Positions 1-6,777 of a stretch of DNA of 10,796 nucleotides are shown here, piece after piece. Each line of letters opens with the position of its first letter. The first letter of the stretch is position 1. Under the pieces are notes generated by a model, which did not search any database, was not told the DNA's origin, and worked only from the letters and a program-made list of their open reading frames with translations. Location of the stretch: assembly GCA_023405875.1 (NCBI GenBank), contig JAEXXN010000343.1:1-10796 (forward strand), in the 5' to 3' direction. The DNA comes from Bacillota bacterium. GTDB lineage: Bacteria; Bacillota; Clostridia; Lutisporales; Lutisporaceae. The translations under genes were made by a program, and so were the position numbers.

Positions 1-79
1 CTTAATCAACGGTTTAAGTATCTTTTTATGCATTATATTACAGATACAAAGAAAAGTCCAGTAACCTTCGATAATTTAT

Positions 80-102
80 TATTTTTAGTATCACTAAAAA
101 TA
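80..102. repeat. AT-rich hairpin in the left 200-base spacer
   Basis: Bases 80-89 and 93-102 form a perfect 10-pair inverted repeat around a three-base loop. Only two of the pairs are G-C and no clear T-run follows, so it is a poor terminator candidate, although it lies downstream of the minus-strand gene ending at 201. I see no gene in 1-200. Confidence 0.3.
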
Positions 103-200
103 TTCGGAAAATTCCTGTTGGTATCCTCCGATATCATTGCTTGAGTACGGCAGCTTATTTTGACCGCTGATTTTAACTGATATGGAGAATGTCAATAATG

Positions 201-686
201 TTATCTTTTGGCCTTGACGTATTCAATGGCTTCCTTGCCGGTTATGTGCTCAACGTCAATTGCAATGATATAAGCTTGGGTACATCCGGCTATTTCCTTA
301 TGCTTGGCTTCTTCAGACTGATCTCCCGAATACTTTTCAACTAAAGCCTTAAAAGCTTCCAGCCGTTCATCACCTTCCGCAATCCTTGCCTTTCCGAAAG
401 CAATAACGCTGCGAAAATAGGTAGTATATTCTTTACTTACTATCGTATCTTCATCTGTTACTGAAAATGATACCTTTGGGTTCTTTGCGACAGCATCTAT
501 TTTATGTCCGGCTTTTGCTGAGTGAAAATAGATTTTACCATTGAAATAGACATAGCTAAGTGGAACTGCGTAAGGATAATCCTCATCGCCCAAGCACGCC
601 AGGACACCGTTTGTGCATCTGTCCATTACGGCTGTGGTGTCTTCCCTTGATAATAATTGCTTACCTCTTCTCATTTCTCTAAACAT
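201..686 (-). CDS. NimA-like FMN-binding split-barrel protein (pyridoxamine 5'-phosphate oxidase superfamily)
   Basis: A cytoplasmic flavoprotein of about 161 residues in the family of nitroimidazole-resistance (Nim) proteins; members bind FMN or other flavins and many have unknown substrates. It opens with the typical MFREMRRGKQLLS, then has a beta-strand block with YPYAVPLSY (about 38-45) and IYFHSAKAGHKID (about 52-64). The latter carries the conserved His55 and the G-x-K pattern found in this family. An upstream in-frame ATG at 734 exists, but the ATG at 686 is chosen because GGGAGG precedes it at good spacing and the family normally starts with this motif. It diverges from the XRE operon. 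A promoter at 854-882 would give a leader of about 160 bases. The family call is firm; resistance to nitroimidazoles is not implied by sequence alone. Confidence 0.85.
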   Translation of the reverse strand: MFREMRRGKQLLSREDTTAVMDRCTNGVLACLGDEDYPYAVPLSYVYFNGKIYFHSAKAGHKIDAVAKNPKVSFSVTDEDTIVSKEYTTYFRSVIAFGKARIAEGDERLEAFKALVEKYSGDQSEEAKHKEIAGCTQAYIIAIDVEHITGKEAIEYVKAKR

Positions 687-853
687 TAGTTGTTTCCTCC
701 CTTTCATCACATAAGCATTAAAAATAGAGTTCAAGCCTTATACGCCAGATGACATTTTCAGCCCTGCAACTCCTATGATATAAATCACCAACCGGTCCGT
801 TGGATATGACACTATACTGCATAAAGTAATTATTTATAAGCTTCATAATGTTT

Positions 854-882
854 ATTATACATTTAGATACGATATAGAGCAA
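854..882 (-). promoter_or_regulatory. Sigma-A-like promoter for the NimA-like gene
   Basis: Read on the minus strand there is TTGCTC (877-882), a 17-base spacer and a perfect TATAAT (854-859). Transcription would start near 847, leaving a leader of about 160 bases before the start at 686. That leader holds a small hairpin (CCAAC 788-792 with GTTGG 799-803) and no convincing reading frame. Confidence 0.55.
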
Positions 883-912
883 AAAGAAAATGGAGCTATA
901 AGTAAACTTGTC

Positions 913-942
913 ATTATGCAAAGTATACTTTACATGCATAAT
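913..942. promoter_or_regulatory. Nested palindromes, likely operator of the XRE regulator
   Basis: The 12-base perfect palindrome AAAGTATACTTT (920-931) lies inside an 8-base perfect inverted repeat, ATTATGCA (913-920) and TGCATAAT (935-942). The block overlaps the -35 box of the plus-strand promoter (929-934), as expected for autorepression by the HTH protein encoded just downstream. The minus-strand promoter is about 30 bases away, so both directions could be affected. Binding by this regulator is inferred from position only. Confidence 0.5.
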
Positions 943-957
943 ATTATATGTTATAGT
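929..957 (+). promoter_or_regulatory. Sigma-A-like promoter for the XRE/membrane protein operon
   Basis: TTTACA (929-934), a 17-base spacer and TATAGT (952-957) match the sigma-A consensus well. The predicted start, near 964, falls at the AAAGGAGG ribosome site (964-971), so the leader would be very short. Confidence 0.55.
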
Positions 958-978
958 TTATTTAAAGGAGGCGATAGT

Positions 979-1206
979 TTGGATGAAAATAAACAACTAA
1001 AAAACCGTTTAAAAATTGCACGTGCTGAAAAAAATCTGTCACAGGAACAACTTGCAATACTTGCAGGAGTGACACGGCAAACTATCAGCTCTATTGAAAC
1101 GGGTCAATATTGCCCTACTGCAAAGTTGGCATTAATACTTTCAAAGGTGCTTGATAAAAAATTTGAAGATTTATTTTACTTTGAGGAGGATAAAAATTAT
1201 GTTTAA
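979..1206 (+). CDS. Small XRE-family helix-turn-helix transcriptional regulator
   Basis: A 75-residue DNA-binding protein made of little more than one Cro/C1-type HTH domain. The HTH runs from about residue 21 to 44 (SQEQLAILAGVTRQTISSIE), followed by the usual TGQYCPTAKLALILSKVL helix and a FEDLFYFEE tail typical of YgzD/YozG-like small regulators in Firmicutes. The start is taken as TTG at 979 because AAAGGAGG (964-971) sits 7 bases upstream; the in-frame ATG at 916 has no ribosome site and lies upstream of the predicted promoter. It overlaps the next gene by 8 bases, so the two are translationally coupled. Such regulators usually repress their own operon, and the palindrome at 913-942 is the obvious target. 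Confidence 0.88.
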   Translation: MDENKQLKNRLKIARAEKNLSQEQLAILAGVTRQTISSIETGQYCPTAKLALILSKVLDKKFEDLFYFEEDKNYV

Positions 1207-1492
1207 GAAGATGGTTGAAAAAGATGAAAGAACAACTTTTGTTGAAAATGCAAGTTTCTCATACGGATACAAGTTCCTTTCCTTTGCGTTACTTCTTGAT
1301 ATTATGTTCAGGTCTTTCCGGTTAAATGAAACACCCTGGGACCTATTTGCAATAATTATTATAAGTGGTTTCGCTATGACAGTATACCAGTATAAGCAAA
1401 AAATATTAGGAAAGGGTTGGATTAAGACCGTTGTTTTAACAATCATACTTGGCATTATCTCTGCTACAGTATTAGCATTGATCCTGGTTTAA
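1199..1492 (+). CDS. Small three-helix membrane protein coupled to the XRE regulator
   Basis: A 97-residue protein with a charged N-terminus (MFKKMVEKDERTTF) and three hydrophobic segments at about 23-39, 48-65 and 75-97, the last reaching the C-terminus. ATG at 1199 is preferred over the in-frame ATG at 1151 because GAGGAGGA (1183-1190) lies just upstream and the overlap with the regulator is then the usual short one. Small membrane proteins of this kind often follow YgzD-type XRE regulators in Clostridia, and some carry DUF names; I recall a similar group as DUF6773 but am not sure. Function is unknown. A sensor or modulator role for the regulator is possible but speculative. Confidence 0.75.
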   Translation: MFKKMVEKDERTTFVENASFSYGYKFLSFALLLDIMFRSFRLNETPWDLFAIIIISGFAMTVYQYKQKILGKGWIKTVVLTIILGIISATVLALILV

Positions 1493-1579
1493 AAGACTGA
1501 ATTATCTTTATCCCTTTAACAATTACGAACTAATACAAAATGTATTCCATATAAAATCCTTATTCCTTTTCTACTAAAA

Positions 1580-1620
1580 TAAAAGCCTGGAAAATACGAT
1601 TAATATTTCCCAGGCTTTTA
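1580..1620. terminator. Rho-independent terminator, possibly bidirectional
   Basis: Bases 1580-1596 pair with 1604-1620 over 17 positions with a single mismatch (1591/1609) and a 7-base loop. The core is AAAAGCCTGG against CCAGGCTTTT. A-rich and T-rich arms give a U-run in either direction. It sits after the membrane protein gene (ends 1492) and beyond the end of the minus-strand tct operon, so it can serve both. Confidence 0.75.
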
Positions 1621-1665
1621 TACTTCCGTGTACACAGGTAATACGTTGTTAATTTTAAAATTTTA

Positions 1666-1884
1666 TTATTCCCCTATCTCTTTAATTATACCGCATTTAT
1701 CCTTCTCATAGCGGGCGGGGCGGACATTGGCATAGAGGTCGAAGGCCTTGCGAAGGGCCACCCGGTTCCGCCGGATAGACTCCAGGGTTGCCTCGGGAAT
1801 GGGTGTGCCGTGAAGCTCCAGCTAGGTGACGCCCACCTGCTGTGGGTCCCACTGAATTTGTGCGCCGGATGCGTCCAGTACCCG
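1666..1884 (-). pseudogene. Remnant of an isocitrate/isopropylmalate dehydrogenase-like gene
   Basis: Translating the minus strand gives RVLDASGAQIQWDPQQVGVT, a TAG stop (1822-1824), then LELHGTPIPEATLESIRRNR and VALRKAFDLYANVRPA, ending at TAA (1666-1668). These blocks match the N-terminal third of NAD(P)-dependent isocitrate dehydrogenase-type proteins, which read like ALEKYGTPLPEETLESIRRN and LRKALDLYANVRP. The true N-terminus (nucleotide-binding start) is missing. The stretch usually found between RVAL and LRKA is also absent, which looks like an in-frame deletion. The 14 residues after NVRPA do not look like the family. No start codon or ribosome site remains. The enzyme family fits a tricarboxylate transporter operon, so it was probably the gene after tctA. 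The family call is good; the exact substrate is unknown. Confidence 0.65.
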
Positions 1885-1921
1885 CCTATAAGAGGTGGGG
1901 GACATCTTTAGCCTCGTTATA
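1879..1921. repeat. Direct repeat copy A (truncated mobile-element end)
   Basis: Bases 1885-1921 are identical over 37 bases to 4156-4192. The match continues outward through TACCCG with a 3-base gap, giving 1879-1921 against 4147-4192. The copy contains CCCGCC...GGTGGG, a 6-pair stem with one G-T pair. Its right end carries the stop codon of tctA (1917-1919), and its left end joins the dehydrogenase remnant directly. Confidence 0.85.
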
Positions 1922-3434
1922 TTTCAGACTCTTCGCCGCCGACCTTCTGCTTGATTTTTGTTTTGCTAACAACTCCGAAAACTATGGTTATCGCCATGGC
2001 AATAATAAGTACCAGACTTATCGGGCGGTAAAAGAATTGAGTTAAATCGCCAGTGAACATTGTCAAGGTCTGGCCCAATGTCAACTCTATCCTATCACCC
2101 AATATAAAAGTAATAATTAACGGAATCATTGGAAAACCTGCCATTTTGACAAAATATGCGGCAATACCGGCGATAATCATAACTTGAATATCAAAAATAC
2201 TGTTGTTGAGGCAATAAACACCCAAAAAGCTAATAATGACAATGCTGGGGAAGAGATATTTGCCCGGTATCCTGGAAATTTTGGCCCAGGCGTTCGCCAA
2301 AGGGAGATTCATAAAAACAAGAATTACGTTGCCGATGAACATGCTGGCTATGACAGGCCATACGACTTCCGGATGCTCGGACATTAAAGTGGGCCCGGGC
2401 GCTACACCGTGCATAATAAATGCACTCATTAAGACGGCCATTGTGGGTGAGGTTGGGAGGCCGAGCGTAAACATCGGGATTAGCGTACTGCCCGAGAACG
2501 CATTGTTTGCCGTTTCTGCGACCGTTATGCCTTCTATGGCGCCTTTACCAAACAGTTCGGGGCGCTTGGATAATCTTTTCTCTGCCGAGTAGCCGACAAC
2601 TGTGGGAATAGCGGAATTGCACCCGGGAATCAAACCTAGCAAGGCACCAATCACGCTTCCGCGTCCGATTGCCTTCGCTACGTATGGCCACTCGTCTTTG
2701 CGCGGAAACATACTTTGAATTTTGGGGAGCTCTTTTTTGATAGTCAGATCTTCCGTCATATTGGAAAAAATCTCGGTCATTGCGAAAATGCCCACAGAAG
2801 CAGCAACGAATTCGATTCCGCTCATCAGGTCTGGGGATCCAAAGGTATAGCGGAGCGCTCCGTTAAATGGGTCTATTCCGATCATGGAGACCATCAGTCC
2901 TAAAAAAGCCGATATCAAACCTTTAATAATAGATTTGCCTAAAAGACTGATAATCAATACAAGACCCATCATCATCAGGCAAAAAAATTCCGGCGGCCCA
3001 AAATTCAACGCATATCTTGACAGAGCCGGTCCTACAAGTATCAACAAAAACAGAGAAAACAATCCCCCGACAAAAGAACCGATTGCCGAAACGCCGAGTG
3101 CCACACCCGCACGCCCCTGTTTTGTCAAGGGATATCCATCCAAGCATGTTATCACCGACGAGTTTTCCCCCGGCGTATTAATCAAAACCGAGGTGATGGT
3201 TCCGCCATACATGGCACCGTAGTAGATGCCGGAAAGCATGATAATTGCGGAGGCTGGCGACAGAGAATAGGTTAACGTTAACAGGAGCGCCGTGCCCGCT
3301 GTTGGACCAAGGCCTGGCAACACGCCTACCAACATGCCGAACGTGACGCCGATTAGGCAGTACAACAGGTTTGGTCCTGCGGCTGCGATGGAAAAACCAT
3401 CTATGAGATGCGACAAGGTTACTGCAATATCCAT
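1917..3434 (-). CDS. tctA: Tripartite tricarboxylate transporter, large membrane subunit TctA
   Basis: The 505-residue channel-forming subunit of a TTT-family importer, which works with TctB and the binding protein TctC to take up carboxylates using an ion gradient. It is hydrophobic throughout and shows both family signatures: GVLPGLGPTAG (37-47) and GLIPGCNSAIP (267-277). LINTPGE (84-90), TCLDGYPLTKQGRAG (about 96-110) and the AIEGITVAETANNA stretch (about 299-312) are also typical. The length is normal for TctA. ATG at 3434 follows a GAGGGGG-type ribosome site, 17 bases after tctB. The last codon (Ile) and the TAA lie in the 37-base repeat, so the original C-terminus may have been replaced by a few residues. 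Substrate is unknown; citrate-type acids, other dicarboxylates or aspartate are all known for the wider family. Confidence 0.93.
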   Translation of the reverse strand: MDIAVTLSHLIDGFSIAAAGPNLLYCLIGVTFGMLVGVLPGLGPTAGTALLLTLTYSLSPASAIIMLSGIYYGAMYGGTITSVLINTPGENSSVITCLDGYPLTKQGRAGVALGVSAIGSFVGGLFSLFLLILVGPALSRYALNFGPPEFFCLMMMGLVLIISLLGKSIIKGLISAFLGLMVSMIGIDPFNGALRYTFGSPDLMSGIEFVAASVGIFAMTEIFSNMTEDLTIKKELPKIQSMFPRKDEWPYVAKAIGRGSVIGALLGLIPGCNSAIPTVVGYSAEKRLSKRPELFGKGAIEGITVAETANNAFSGSTLIPMFTLGLPTSPTMAVLMSAFIMHGVAPGPTLMSEHPEVVWPVIASMFIGNVILVFMNLPLANAWAKISRIPGKYLFPSIVIISFLGVYCLNNSIFDIQVMIIAGIAAYFVKMAGFPMIPLIITFILGDRIELTLGQTLTMFTGDLTQFFYRPISLVLIIAMAITIVFGVVSKTKIKQKVGGEESEI

Positions 3435-3451
3435 GAATTATTCCCCCTCTT

Positions 3452-3916
3452 TTACCATCCGAATTGGTTGACTGGAATTGGCATTTGCAAAAGCACTTTG
3501 AATATAAAAAAACAAATCAAACTCATTGAAACGCCAATCAAAGCAGCCTTTAGCCAATTAGTCCCTCTGCTTAACATCGCCGTCAATGCGATGGATGCGG
3601 TAACGGCAAAACCGAGTTTCTCGACAAAGAGCAAGAGGAACAGCAGCGCACCCCAGCACACAAAAAGATTTATTCTGCCTGAACGCTCTTTTGGCAAAAT
3701 TTCGCTCAAAACAGGGCCCTTCTCCTTAAAGGAGTTTATTAGCGCAATGGCCGACAAAACCACCATAGCGCCACTTGCCCAACGTGGGATAAACCCGGGC
3801 CCCGGAGCATATGCGCCGCTCCAATATTTTAGCCCCATTGCGACCCAAAAATAAAAAAGAGCAAAACCGAAAAAAACTGCACACACCACTGTGTTAAGCT
3901 TGATCTTATTCAACAT
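3452..3916 (-). CDS. tctB: Tripartite tricarboxylate transporter, small membrane subunit TctB
   Basis: A 154-residue protein with about four or five hydrophobic segments (roughly 8-27, 48-62, 82-99, 101-117, 123-143). It has the family hallmark APGPGFIPR (37-45) between the first two. TctB is the poorly conserved small partner of TctA. A GTG at 3922 is in frame but would leave only 2 bases after the AAGGAG site (3925-3930), whereas ATG at 3916 has 8, so 3916 is chosen. It lies 17 bases ahead of tctA and 15 bases after the stop of a gene remnant (3932-4021), to which it was probably once coupled. Confidence 0.88.
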   Translation of the reverse strand: MLNKIKLNTVVCAVFFGFALFYFWVAMGLKYWSGAYAPGPGFIPRWASGAMVVLSAIALINSFKEKGPVLSEILPKERSGRINLFVCWGALLFLLLFVEKLGFAVTASIALTAMLSRGTNWLKAALIGVSMSLICFFIFKVLLQMPIPVNQFGW

Positions 3917-3931
3917 ACGCACTTCTCCTTA

Positions 3932-4021
3932 CTAAGTCCTCCATCCCGACCACTTGGACGGATGAGTCTCATCAGATTTGCCGTCGGCAAAGGCCTTGTA
4001 TGCTTCTGACACGACAAGCAA
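3932..4021 (-). pseudogene. 3' stub of an unidentified gene upstream of tctB
   Basis: The minus strand reads an uninterrupted 29-residue tail, beginning LLVVSEAYKAFADGKSDE and ending KWSGWRT, then TAG (3932-3934), 15 bases before tctB. Two codons further upstream there is an in-frame stop (TGA), and the nearby sequence belongs to the structured element, so only the end of the gene survives. The VSEAYKAFADGK stretch resembles the final helix of Gfo/Idh/MocA-type oxidoreductases, but this is too short to identify. Codon-like composition and the tight spacing to tctB are why I call it coding. Confidence 0.4.
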
Positions 4022-4042
4022 AAGGTTTCAAATAATTACCCT

Positions 4043-4192
4043 TATAACAAGATTTCAATGAGGGTTTTTGCAGACTTGCAAAAACCTACCCGAGCGTTTC
4101 AACGAGGCGGGAGATATGCTCACCACCTATTGGACAACGAAAGTGCTACCCGCAACCTATAAGAGGTGGGGGACATCTTTAGCCTCGTTATA
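4043..4192. mobile_element. Structured MITE-like or IS-end element between tctC and tctB
   Basis: The block is bounded by TATAACAAG (4043-4051) and CTCGTTATA (4184-4192), 9-base inverted ends with one mismatch. It contains a perfect hairpin, GGTTTTTGCA (4063-4072) with TGCAAAAACC (4077-4086). It also has nested pairings AACGAGGC/GCCTCGTT (4101-4108/4182-4189), AGAT/ATCT (4112-4115/4175-4178) and CCACCT/AGGTGG (4123-4128/4164-4169). There is no open frame for a transposase and no clear target duplication. Subterminal CCCCACCTC-type hairpins recall IS200/IS605 ends, but that is only a resemblance. It accounts for much of the unusually long 399-base tctC-tctB gap. Confidence 0.5.
4147..4192. repeat. 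Direct repeat copy B
   Basis: Bases 4156-4192 are identical to 1885-1921, and the match extends to 4147 with a CAA insertion at 4153-4155. It is the right-hand part of the structured element. The two copies flank tctB-tctA in the same orientation, about 2.27 kb apart. Confidence 0.85.
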
Positions 4193-4200
4193 GCATTAGC

Positions 4201-4276
4201 AAAAAGTACCGGGTATTCGTCCGGCTGTTGGTACGGTATTCAGCCAACAATACCTCGAACCAAACGAATACTCGGT
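4201..4276 (-). terminator. Possible terminator downstream of tctC
   Basis: ACCGGGTATTCGT (4208-4220) pairs with ACGAATACTCGGT (4264-4276) over 13 positions with one mismatch. The loop can form its own stem (GGTATT 4235-4240 with AATACC 4249-4254). On the minus strand the structure is followed by TTTTT (4201-4205). A smaller hairpin, GCGGAT/ATCCGC (4299-4304/4311-4316), overlaps the tctC stop codon. If this terminates transcription, tctB-tctA would need read-through or their own promoter, and I found no clear one. Confidence 0.4.
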
Positions 4277-4315
4277 TTATCAATGACACAAAACGCCGGC
4301 GGATTCTTCTATCCG

Positions 4316-5344
4316 CTACTTTTTGAGCCCCTCTATCAGAGCCTTGTTCTCATCGTATTCAGTCATCCATTTATCGGTAATATCAGCGCTGTTCATATAA
4401 GCGGGGGCCAGGCTGAGCTTTATTAACCCCTCTTTGACGCTGGGAAGTTCCATACATTCTTTGACTGTTTCATCCAACTTTGCAATGACTTCCTTGGGTG
4501 TTGCCGCCGGAGCCGCTAAAGCGGTCCATGGTCCCATTTGCGGTATTTTGTAGCCAAGCTCTTTGAACGTAGGAGCGTCGGGTAAAAATGTGTCTCTGTC
4601 GGGGTCGGACGCTATCGCGATAACCCGCAGCTTGCCATCTTTAACAAAGGGGAGACAATCGGCGGCATCGCCAAAGCTGAAATTGATTTGCTTGCCCAGC
4701 ACAGCCGCTATGGCTTCGGTGCCGCTGTCAAACGGAACATGATTTATCAGCCCGGGTTTACCAATTTCTTGCATAAAGCGCTCTGCGGTGAGATGGTGAA
4801 TGCTGCCCGCGCCGGTTGTGCTAAACGTCATTTTTCCAGGGTTGGCTTCACACGCGGCAATAAACTCGTCAAGGTTTGTGATTCCACTTTCGGCATTAAC
4901 AATAATGCCTGTGGCCATCTTCGTGAGTTGCGAGATTGGCGCCATTTCTTTGTTTGTGTAGCCAACGTCCGACGAGTTCGGGGTAAGTGTAGCCGCGTTT
5001 ACGCTACACAGTATAAGAGTATGGCCATCCGGCTTCGAATTTATCATCTCTACCATGCCAATCGCTCCGCCGCCACCGGGCTTGTTCTCTACAATGACAG
5101 GAACGCCAAAACGGGTAGACAGCTCGGGAGCCAGCAAGCGAGCAAGCAAATCTGTGCTGCCGCCCGCGTTAAACGGGACAATAATCTTGATTGTTGAAGT
5201 GGGAAATTTTACGGAGGTAGCTTCGGGTGAGGTGGGAGCCGGTGTGGCCGGAGCCGGTGTAGCGGGAGCGGGCGTGGAACTGCTGCAGCCACCGGCTACC
5301 AAAAGGATGATAGTCGCCAGGATGATACAAAAGATTTTTTTCAT
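4316..5344 (-). CDS. tctC: Tripartite tricarboxylate transporter substrate-binding lipoprotein TctC (Bug family)
   Basis: A 342-residue extracytoplasmic solute receptor that would deliver a carboxylate to TctA-TctB. It starts with a lipoprotein signal peptide (MKKIFCIILATIILLVAGGC, Cys20 as lipid site; the AGGC box lacks the usual Leu at -3). A Pro/Ala/Thr-rich linker with repeated PATPA units (about 24-40) follows, then the mature Bug fold starting at KIIVPFNAGGSTDLLARLLA. The family's PGGGGAIG loop is present. ATG at 5344 follows AGGAGG at 9 bases. The 182-base spacer to the aminotransferase holds no clear promoter or terminator, so it may belong to the upstream operon. Bug proteins bind citrate-type acids, dicarboxylates, aspartate or glutamate; which one applies here is not visible. 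Confidence 0.92.
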   Translation of the reverse strand: MKKIFCIILATIILLVAGGCSSSTPAPATPAPATPAPTSPEATSVKFPTSTIKIIVPFNAGGSTDLLARLLAPELSTRFGVPVIVENKPGGGGAIGMVEMINSKPDGHTLILCSVNAATLTPNSSDVGYTNKEMAPISQLTKMATGIIVNAESGITNLDEFIAACEANPGKMTFSTTGAGSIHHLTAERFMQEIGKPGLINHVPFDSGTEAIAAVLGKQINFSFGDAADCLPFVKDGKLRVIAIASDPDRDTFLPDAPTFKELGYKIPQMGPWTALAAPAATPKEVIAKLDETVKECMELPSVKEGLIKLSLAPAYMNSADITDKWMTEYDENKALIEGLKK

Positions 5345-5526
5345 TCAATTATTCCTCCTTTTATTTTTACAGGTTAACGGAATTCATGCTTCTCTATCTC
5401 TAAAAAGAAGACGAAGCGGGCGTGCATCAATCCTCTCTTTAGTTCTGTAACCTTCCTGTCTGTCTTTCAGAGCGGAAACCGTATAGCTTCTGAAGTAGAG
5501 GCATATGCGCAAACCGAAACCCCTTC

Positions 5527-6702
5527 CTAAACAGACAGTTTTTCGACGGCGCTCTTGATTTTGCTTACCGCTTTTTGGAGCTGTTCCATCGAGGCGGCAT
5601 AGGAAATGCGAACCTCATGGGTTGCCCTTTCGCCAAAGGCAGTACCCGGAACCACCGCCACACCTGCTTCTTGCAGGAGATAGGTTGTAAATTCTTCGCC
5701 GTTCATGCCCGTTCCCTTGATATCCACAAACAGGTAGAAAGCGCCACCGGGGGTGGGGCAGGAGATGCCCTTGATCTCGTTGAGGGCCTTTACCATATAA
5801 TCGCGCCGCTTGCTAAATTCCTCCACCATCTTTGCGACAGGTTCCTGGGTACCGTTCAGAGCGGCGACGCCGCCCCACTGCACCATTGAGGAGGCATGGG
5901 TAAGCAGATAGGAATGCATCTTGTTCATGGGCGGAATGAGCTCAATGGGCGCAGCAATATAGCCAAGCCTCCATCCCGTCATGGCGTAAGACTTGGCGAA
6001 ACCGTTGAGAATGATGGTCCGCTCTCTCATGCCAGGGAAGGCCGCGATGCTGTAGTGCTCTTTTCCGTCATAGATGAGTTTTTCATATATCTCATCGGAA
6101 ATAACCAGCAGATCGTGCTTGATTGCGAACTGCGCCACCTCCTCCAGAACCTCCTTGCGCAGAATGCCGCCCGTGGGATTGCTGGGATCCAGAACAATCA
6201 GCAGCTTGGTTTTGTCGGTAACACGCTTTTCCAGATCTTTAACATCAATCTGGAAGTCGTTCTCCGCCGTGAGAGGATAGAGAACCGGCGTCGCGCCGTT
6301 AAGCCGGGGCACATGGGAATAGTTGAGCCAGGAGGGATCCGGCACAAGCACCTCGTCGCCGGGATCCAAAAATGCGCTCAGCGCCACGTATACGCCCTCG
6401 GCCACACCGACTGTACAGATGATTTCCTCGGCGTTGTACTCTACGTTGTTGTCGTTCTTGAGCTTTTTCACGATGGACTTCCGCAGCTCCACAATGCCCT
6501 TATTGGCGGTATAGTGGGTCGCGCCTTTCTCAGTGGCCTCGATCATGGCCTCGCAGATATGTGCCGGCGTATCAAAATCCGGCTCCCCTATCCCAAGGCT
6601 AATAACCTCCTTGCCCTCGGCCTTTAGCTTCTCGACCTGCTCAAAAATCTTCCGGATTGCCGAAAAGGGGATGGCATCCGTTTTTGCCGAATGTTTTACC
6701 AT
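5527..6702 (-). CDS. Class I PLP-dependent aminotransferase, aspartate aminotransferase type
   Basis: A 391-residue fold-type I aminotransferase of normal length. Visible features are SLGIGEPDFDTP (35-46), DPSNPTGG with Asn175 (172-179), SDEIYE with Asp203 and Tyr206 (202-207) for the cofactor, and the Schiff-base Lys237 in FAKSYAMTGWRLGY. Arg365 in HEVRISYA binds the substrate alpha-carboxylate. Most relatives use aspartate/2-oxoglutarate, but this group also includes enzymes for other amino acids, and the PDPSWLNYSH stretch replaces the common PYWVSY. ATG at 6702 has AGGAGG 7 bases upstream. It follows the aspartate kinase by 75 bases, which suggests it supplies aspartate or transaminates a product of the same pathway. 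Its GC content resembles the kinase, not asd. Confidence 0.88.
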   Translation of the reverse strand: MVKHSAKTDAIPFSAIRKIFEQVEKLKAEGKEVISLGIGEPDFDTPAHICEAMIEATEKGATHYTANKGIVELRKSIVKKLKNDNNVEYNAEEIICTVGVAEGVYVALSAFLDPGDEVLVPDPSWLNYSHVPRLNGATPVLYPLTAENDFQIDVKDLEKRVTDKTKLLIVLDPSNPTGGILRKEVLEEVAQFAIKHDLLVISDEIYEKLIYDGKEHYSIAAFPGMRERTIILNGFAKSYAMTGWRLGYIAAPIELIPPMNKMHSYLLTHASSMVQWGGVAALNGTQEPVAKMVEEFSKRRDYMVKALNEIKGISCPTPGGAFYLFVDIKGTGMNGEEFTTYLLQEAGVAVVPGTAFGERATHEVRISYAASMEQLQKAVSKIKSAVEKLSV

Positions 6703-6777
6703 GTTTTGCCTCCTATCGCGCTGATCCTGAGGGTATGACAGAATCCCGCTCTCTTCTTAATTTTGTATATTTCCATC

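Noticed and set aside
718..939. 73-codon frame on the minus strand between the divergent genes
   Set aside because: It has no ribosome site, covers the promoters and operator, and is AT-rich random-looking sequence.
5896..6627. 243-codon open frame on the plus strand
   Set aside because: It is antisense to the aminotransferase, which has clear catalytic motifs; the frame is kept open by the gene's codon bias and has no family features.
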